This document shows, in pieces, positions 59,113 to 64,000 of a stretch of DNA of 64,000 bases. The notes under the pieces are model-generated. The model ran no database searches, had not been told where the DNA came from, and was given only the letters and a program-made list of their open reading frames with translations. This DNA is from Pegea sp. RAD2-039 (lineage: Eukaryota > Chordata > Thaliacea > Salpida > Salpidae): assembly GCA_034620365.1 (NCBI GenBank), contig JAQGEQ010000037.1:331678-395677 (forward strand). The letters run 5' to 3'. Numbering within the stretch: position 1 is the stretch's first letter; the number at the start of each line of letters is the position of its first letter. The position numbers and the translations under genes were made by a program.

Positions 59113-61547
59113 ATGGCAGAATATGAAGATGAAACCGTTAATCATGAAATGGTGAATAATCAACAGAATTTTTCCTCAATTGCTGTTAATCATTCTAATC
59201 AACCTCCAAGAACTGATGCTACAACTCATCAACCTGTGTCATTTAGGGATGATACTAGTAGAACCAATACACTTAGCTACCAACAATCTGTAATAAGCCT
59301 AAATAATGGGTATTATTCAATAGCTGAAAACAGCTTTCAAAATCCATATGGTTTACTAAGTTACTCTTCTGCTTACCCAGTAATAACTAGTTATGCTGCC
59401 TTGGAACCTTCCTATGCTGGCCTCCAATATCCAGCTTATACAGGTTTCCTAACCAGTAACCTCTATCAAGTCTCGCCTCAAAATCATTTGTACAGTCAAG
59501 AACAGATTTTGGGGTCTTATGGTAGTCAATGGTTTCACGAAACTCAAAACATGGTTGAACGCATGAGAGAAGATTCAAGACAGGCTAGCCAAGTTGAAGA
59601 TGCTAGACTCAATCATCTTCACAATCGATTTCTGAATAATCAACGAAGTACTTCTACACCTGTTGTAGAACAACCTCAGCTGAACCACCTTTATCAATCT
59701 CTTCAAAATCAAGATTACAGCTCGCAATCAGCTACTGCTACAACTGAAATTAATAACATATCTACATTGAATCACCTACAAGCTGAGTATAATTATAGCA
59801 ATCAGATGTCTTTGACAACTTCAACGAGTTACTCAAGACCTCAGCAGAGTAATAGACAAATTGTATCATTTAAAATTCGGGGTTGTAATAATTCAGCTGA
59901 TAATCATTTCAAAGCAAGCCATTACCCTCAACAGTATCGTCCATATCCAATTGTTAGTCCAAGACAAGAGTTTCTTCAAAGCTTACGTAGTGATCAATTA
60001 GAGAACATTGGTGAAGAATTGCATGATCGAAACCAGTTCCTAGCTGCTACTTCAAATCATGGCTTTCATTTTCATCAACAACAAACGAACGAAGCTTTCA
60101 ACACGCAGCAGGATTCTGAGCAATCTCTTCATTTTAGAAGCTACATAGGACCTCCAAGACAAGATGGTAAAGTTGAATTTGTTTTTTTCAAAGAAGCTGT
60201 TCTCCTGTTTAACTAATTCCTTGGTTCACATTAATTCAATTCATCACTATTCACTAAATCAAAACAATTACTAGTATTTTTATATGGATACCGTCAATTA
60301 TTTATATAAAATTTACTGTATAGCTTATTTGGTGGTAATACTAGTAAATTAGCTAACTCTAATAATACAGATTATATAGTTTCGCAACTATTTTATTTGT
60401 TTACTTTTTCTAACTAATCTTTATATAACTGTAAAAAGAAATTTTATATTTCTTATCATTTATTTTGTTTGTACTCTTATTGCCATTTAAGTAACAATAA
60501 AAATTCTCAATTTTTTTTTAGTTAAAAAGGAATTTTCTGAAGTGAATGATTATTGCGATAAACATAGAACAAAGCCGAGTATTGGTGAACAATATCAAGT
60601 AACTTATAATTTGCTGCATTTGATCAATTACTAAAATATTTTTGTAGATTACCAATTTACCAAAGATTAACAGAACTTTTGAAGAAGTTGAGTTGTCAAA
60701 ACTAACTTTTGACTCGAAGCGTTTATCTGATGAAGATGGTAGGTTTTTTGAAAGATTGACATTTTTAATAGTTGATAAATTAAAACTCAAAAGTATTAAC
60801 CTGTAATTAATAAATAACATTTTTAAACTTAAAGTTAGTTTTTATAAAGTTTGTTGAAACAATAGTTCACCAGCAATGACTATTTTTATTTTCTGTTATT
60901 TTTTAAGCAATAAATTTTATATCCACTTGCTCTGAACAAAATCCAACAAGTGATGGTAAGAAAAATCATTCAGAAATTTTCTATGAGGAAGCATTTGAAG
61001 TCTTATCTAAAAATGATTATGACTTTAAAAAGGTATGTATTATACCAGATAAATACTAACAATTCACCTATTTGCCTTTTGCTTTACATTCCCAATAAAT
61101 ATCAAGGTCTTACAATTTGACAATTTAAAAAATATTTTTTGAGATTCTTCCAATTTTATTCTAAAGCTTAAACTGTTATTTTATTTTAAGGCTTTTAAAG
61201 CTTACTCAATCAAGCAAAAAAAAACTCCTTTTATGGAAAATTGGACCATCAATGATTGTGAAATGTTTGAAAAGGGTTTGCGTAAACACAAGAAGAATTT
61301 TATGAATATACAGCAGGACTATGTTAGTAAATTCATTAGCTACATTCTTTTTATTTTGTGAGTCAACTGTACAGAATTTAATCCATTTTGAATACTTTTA
61401 GAAAAAAAGAACTTACTTTGTATAATGTTTATTAAGATTAAATAAAAATCTAATATATTTATAACTTTACTTATACAGCTCAAAGACAAAACGGTTAAAG
61501 AAGTCGTTCAATTTTATTATCGTTGGAAGAAAAATCGCCGATCTTGA
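59113..61547 (+). CDS. Predicted fusion gene: C2H2-family N-terminus joined to ELM2-SANT
   Basis: Proposed exons: 59113-60166, 60522-60598, 60648-60738, 60908-61032, 61191-61322 and 61479-61547. Total 1548 bp, about 515 aa. Exon 1 is the Asn/Gln/Tyr-rich body of the C2H2 family (third copy, ~351 residues). At 60166 the codon GAT-G meets GTAAAG, a usable donor, in phase 1. The next exon has an acceptor TTTTTAG and also phase 1. The five following exons copy the receptor-like gene's ELM2 and SANT exons with the same lengths (77, 91, 125, 132) and open frames. They keep SIGEQYQITNLP and VVQFYYRWKK, ending early at an RRS stop. Unspliced, the C2H2 part reads on into a broken finger (CVPC is now FVFF) and stops at 60216. 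The splice across the junction is inferred. Confidence 0.6.
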
Positions 61548-62885
61548 AGAACTAGAGTGAGGATATCTTCAAGCAATCGATAAATTATTGTTGCGATCTT
61601 AAAGTTTACATATTGAAACTTGATATCTTTGATTGATGGTTTGCAAAAGATTTAATATTTTATTTTAATATGTTTTTGTGGTGTAAATTTATAAATTGAT
61701 GTAAATATTATTAGTAAAAGGTGATTACAAAATTTTCTGTAATGTTACTTTTTTGTAAACAGCAGGCTGCTAACTAAATTTTCAAAACATTATACTTTAA
61801 GTTTGTTTGGTTTTTAAGTATTTAAAAACTAGTAGCTTAAGCTAAAGCCAAGCAATTATTATTAGAGGTAGAAAAAAGAAAATAACTAAGATTTTTGACG
61901 AAGAGCTATCTTAACTAACAATCAAGTTTCATTAGAGTTAGATTGAAAAATCTTTAAGTGTGCAAAGTTGAGTAATATTAAGTAATGCCTACAACATAAG
62001 AGTTTAGTGTGAAGTTTCACGTTTCATGTTAATTAAAGTGTCACAGATGAATGACTTTAAAATAATGATTGATTCATAATCCAAACTTCTTTGACAAAAG
62101 TTTTTAAACATATGTTTAATTAAGAGTTTAATCAATATTCAGTTTATGGTACATTCTTTAAATTTAAACATTTTTGCTATATGAAACTGAATAAACATTT
62201 GAAATTCCATTTTACACTCTTTATATGCAGTATTTAAAATCATTCTCTAATTCAAATATATGTGAGAGCAAAGATTAATTTGATTGATTTTGCTAACAAA
62301 ACCAAAATAGTAAAATAGTTTTGAACAGTTGTGCAACTTAGCAACCAACACACTATTTTTCTAGTAGCCATACAATCCAATAACTACTTCAGTGGCATTA
62401 AAAACACTACATACTGTAAATGTCTTGACTAAAGCATAAATTGTTCAGAAAGCCTTTTAATCACTTTTGTTATCCTGAAGATGGGAAAGTGCAAATGTAA
62501 CGTATTACAAGAAACAAACATAAAGCGAAAAGTCAGTCTTTTGCTATACGATTATATTTAATCTTTTCTTTACTTTTGGGTAAGATTATATACTAAATTA
62601 GCTGATGGAGTATCAATTTAAGTTAAAATAATTGAATTGATTCAGAGATTGAGGATTTAAGTTTATTTGATATCATTAAGTTATCTCTGAAAGGCTTAAA
62701 TTGTAAGGCTTTTATATTGTTTAGATATTTAATTTTCTTATTTTTCCGAAAAACTTCTTTATATAAGTCCAGATTTTCAATTGCTTACGAATCAAGATGA
62801 TCTTGTCAAGATCATGGGTCCGTGCTTCAGAAAGGATTATTTTAATTTTGATGTAATGAAAATTTCTACAAAAAATGGTAAATCA
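60265..62885. repeat. Block N (copy 2) between C2H2 copies 3 and 4
   Basis: Matches 26730-29350 throughout. The left junction lies between about 60240 and 60268, where C2H2 gene sequence ends within the first finger and intron sequence of the receptor-like gene begins. The right junction is at about 62888, where AATGGTAAATCACAA is followed by leader sequence of C2H2 copy 4. The part after 61548 is 3' flank with no gene. Confidence 0.9.
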
Positions 62886-62887
62886 CA

Positions 62888-64000
62888 ACTGTTTTATCTC
62901 TGAATAACAAAAGTTGAAATGTTTAAATGTTTTATTTGCTTACAATCGCTTAGCATAAGCAAGGAGTTAATTTATTTCTCTAGGTTTACTCAAACACTAA
63001 CAAATTATTTTCACAAACTCTTTTTACTACAGCAAGTTAAATAGCATAAATTCTGTTTATTTCTTATAAGAAATAATTTACTTATTTGTTCTTCTGTTTT
63101 TCAGACTTAAGAGCCGTACAAAGTTATTTTAATTTTTTGACTGTCTTTTTTTTATTTGATTTTCAAGCTTTAGATATGACAGAATCTGAAGATGAAACCG
63201 CTAATCATGAAATGGTGAATAATCAACGGAATTTTTCCTCAACTGCTGCTAATCATTCTTATCAACCTCCGAAAACCGATGCTACAACTCATCAACCTGT
63301 GTCATTTGACAATGATAATAGTACAATAGATATACTTAGATACCAACAAACTTTAGAAAGCCTAAATAATGGGTATCATTCATTAGCTGCGACCAGCTTT
63401 GAATATCCAAATGGTTGAAACCAGTGGTCACTGCATGATCGAAACCAGTTCCTAGCTGCTACTTCAAATCATGGCTTTCAACTTCGTCAAAACCTAATGC
63501 GCGAAGCTTTCGATAAGATGCAGGATTCTGAGCAATTTCTTGACATTACAAAGTACATAGGACCTCCAAGACAAGATGGTAAAGTTGAATGTGTCCCTTG
63601 TAAGAAGCTGTTCTCCTGTAAAGCCTGTGCCTTGGTTCACATTAAATCAATCCATATGGGATTTGTCTACAGCTGTCCAGTATGTGGCGAGACATTCAAC
63701 AGGAAGCCCACAAGAGATCGACATCTCAGTAATCCAAATATTCATCCTTGCAACCTTCCAACAAACTAAGACTCAATTAGAAAAAAGTTTACTCTTCTGA
63801 GATTATAAATAAGACGATCTTTTTCGGATGATATTTAAGTCTTGTGAAATGATTAGTTCTTTTGAGTTCGTTTTTCTAAATAAAAACATTCTCAAAATTT
63901 TAATAAAAGATAAATGTTGTTTAGTATGTTTTATCTTTTCATAGTGTTGAATAATTTTTAAATTGAGATATTATAGCAACGCCTTGTTAAACATAATATT
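62888..64000 (+). repeat. Fourth C2H2 gene copy with leader and 3' flank
   Basis: Leader matching 1095-1352 starts at about 62888. The gene remnant follows, then 3' flank matching 2595-2830 with the same AATAAA signals. The copy continues past the window's end. Confidence 0.85.
63176..63769 (+). pseudogene. C2H2 gene copy 4 with internal deletion and one stop
   Basis: The first ~80 codons match zf1 (MTESEDETANHEM.. to about the SFEYPNG position). Then about 700 bp of the body are missing, and the sequence resumes at LHDRNQFLAATSNHG and runs to the normal end with both fingers (CVPC..HIKSIH, CPVC..LSNPNIH). Both parts are in the same frame, but a TGA at 63416-63418 sits at the deletion scar. 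The fingers have all eight zinc ligands. As it stands it gives a ~80 aa N-terminal peptide. Internal initiation, for example at the ATG at 63497, would give a 90 aa two-finger protein. Most likely a pseudogene. Confidence 0.8.

Noticed and set aside
1-64000. CRISPR arrays, bacterial operons or rRNA genes
   Set aside because: No regularly spaced short direct repeats and no ribosomal RNA signatures were seen, and spliced genes show the DNA is eukaryotic.

Overview
The window is nuclear DNA from an AT-rich, compact metazoan genome. The evidence is short spliced introns (many of 41 to 55 bp, GT-AG), a nuclear-receptor-type zinc finger, an ELM2-SANT protein, a CAF1/CNOT7-type deadenylase, and decayed non-LTR retrotransposons with a SINE. 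A small invertebrate is likely, but I cannot name the phylum. All gene models were read by eye from frames and splice sites, without any database search.

Layout. Bases 1-16730 hold two tandem copies of an ~8.25 kb unit. Each copy has a single-exon C2H2 protein gene (zf1, zf2), a dead LINE and a small three-exon gene of unknown function. Unit 2 ends with a stray C2H2 fragment. Next come an intact CAF1-like deadenylase (minus strand, 18624-19907), upstream non-coding DNA with four perfect TGACGTCA palindromes, and a ~0.5 kb island of different base composition carrying the last exons of an unknown gene. At 25111-28054 lies a 12-exon gene joining a nuclear-receptor-like zinc finger to ELM2 and SANT domains. 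A decayed tripeptidyl-peptidase II (TPP2) gene follows on the minus strand (about 30985-32600). From 35 to 39.7 kb are shuffled copies of the preceding segments, including a second CAF1 gene that lacks its first exon. From 40 to 56 kb there are LINE relics, one holding a tRNA-derived SINE, a single-exon protein kinase, a tRNA-like sequence and a four-exon membrane-protein gene. The last 9 kb hold a third and a fourth C2H2 gene copy with a duplicate of the ELM2-SANT half of the receptor-like gene between them.

Main points. (1) The receptor-like DNA-binding domain plus ELM2-SANT would be a DNA-binding factor with its own co-repressor-recruiting module. (2) At 59113-61547 the third C2H2 copy has lost its fingers, but a GTAAAG donor in it is in phase with the five intact duplicated ELM2-SANT exons. 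This predicts a newly formed fusion protein of about 515 aa. (3) The same loci (C2H2 gene, ELM2-SANT tail, CAF1, flanking blocks) have been repeatedly copied, cut and rejoined within 64 kb.
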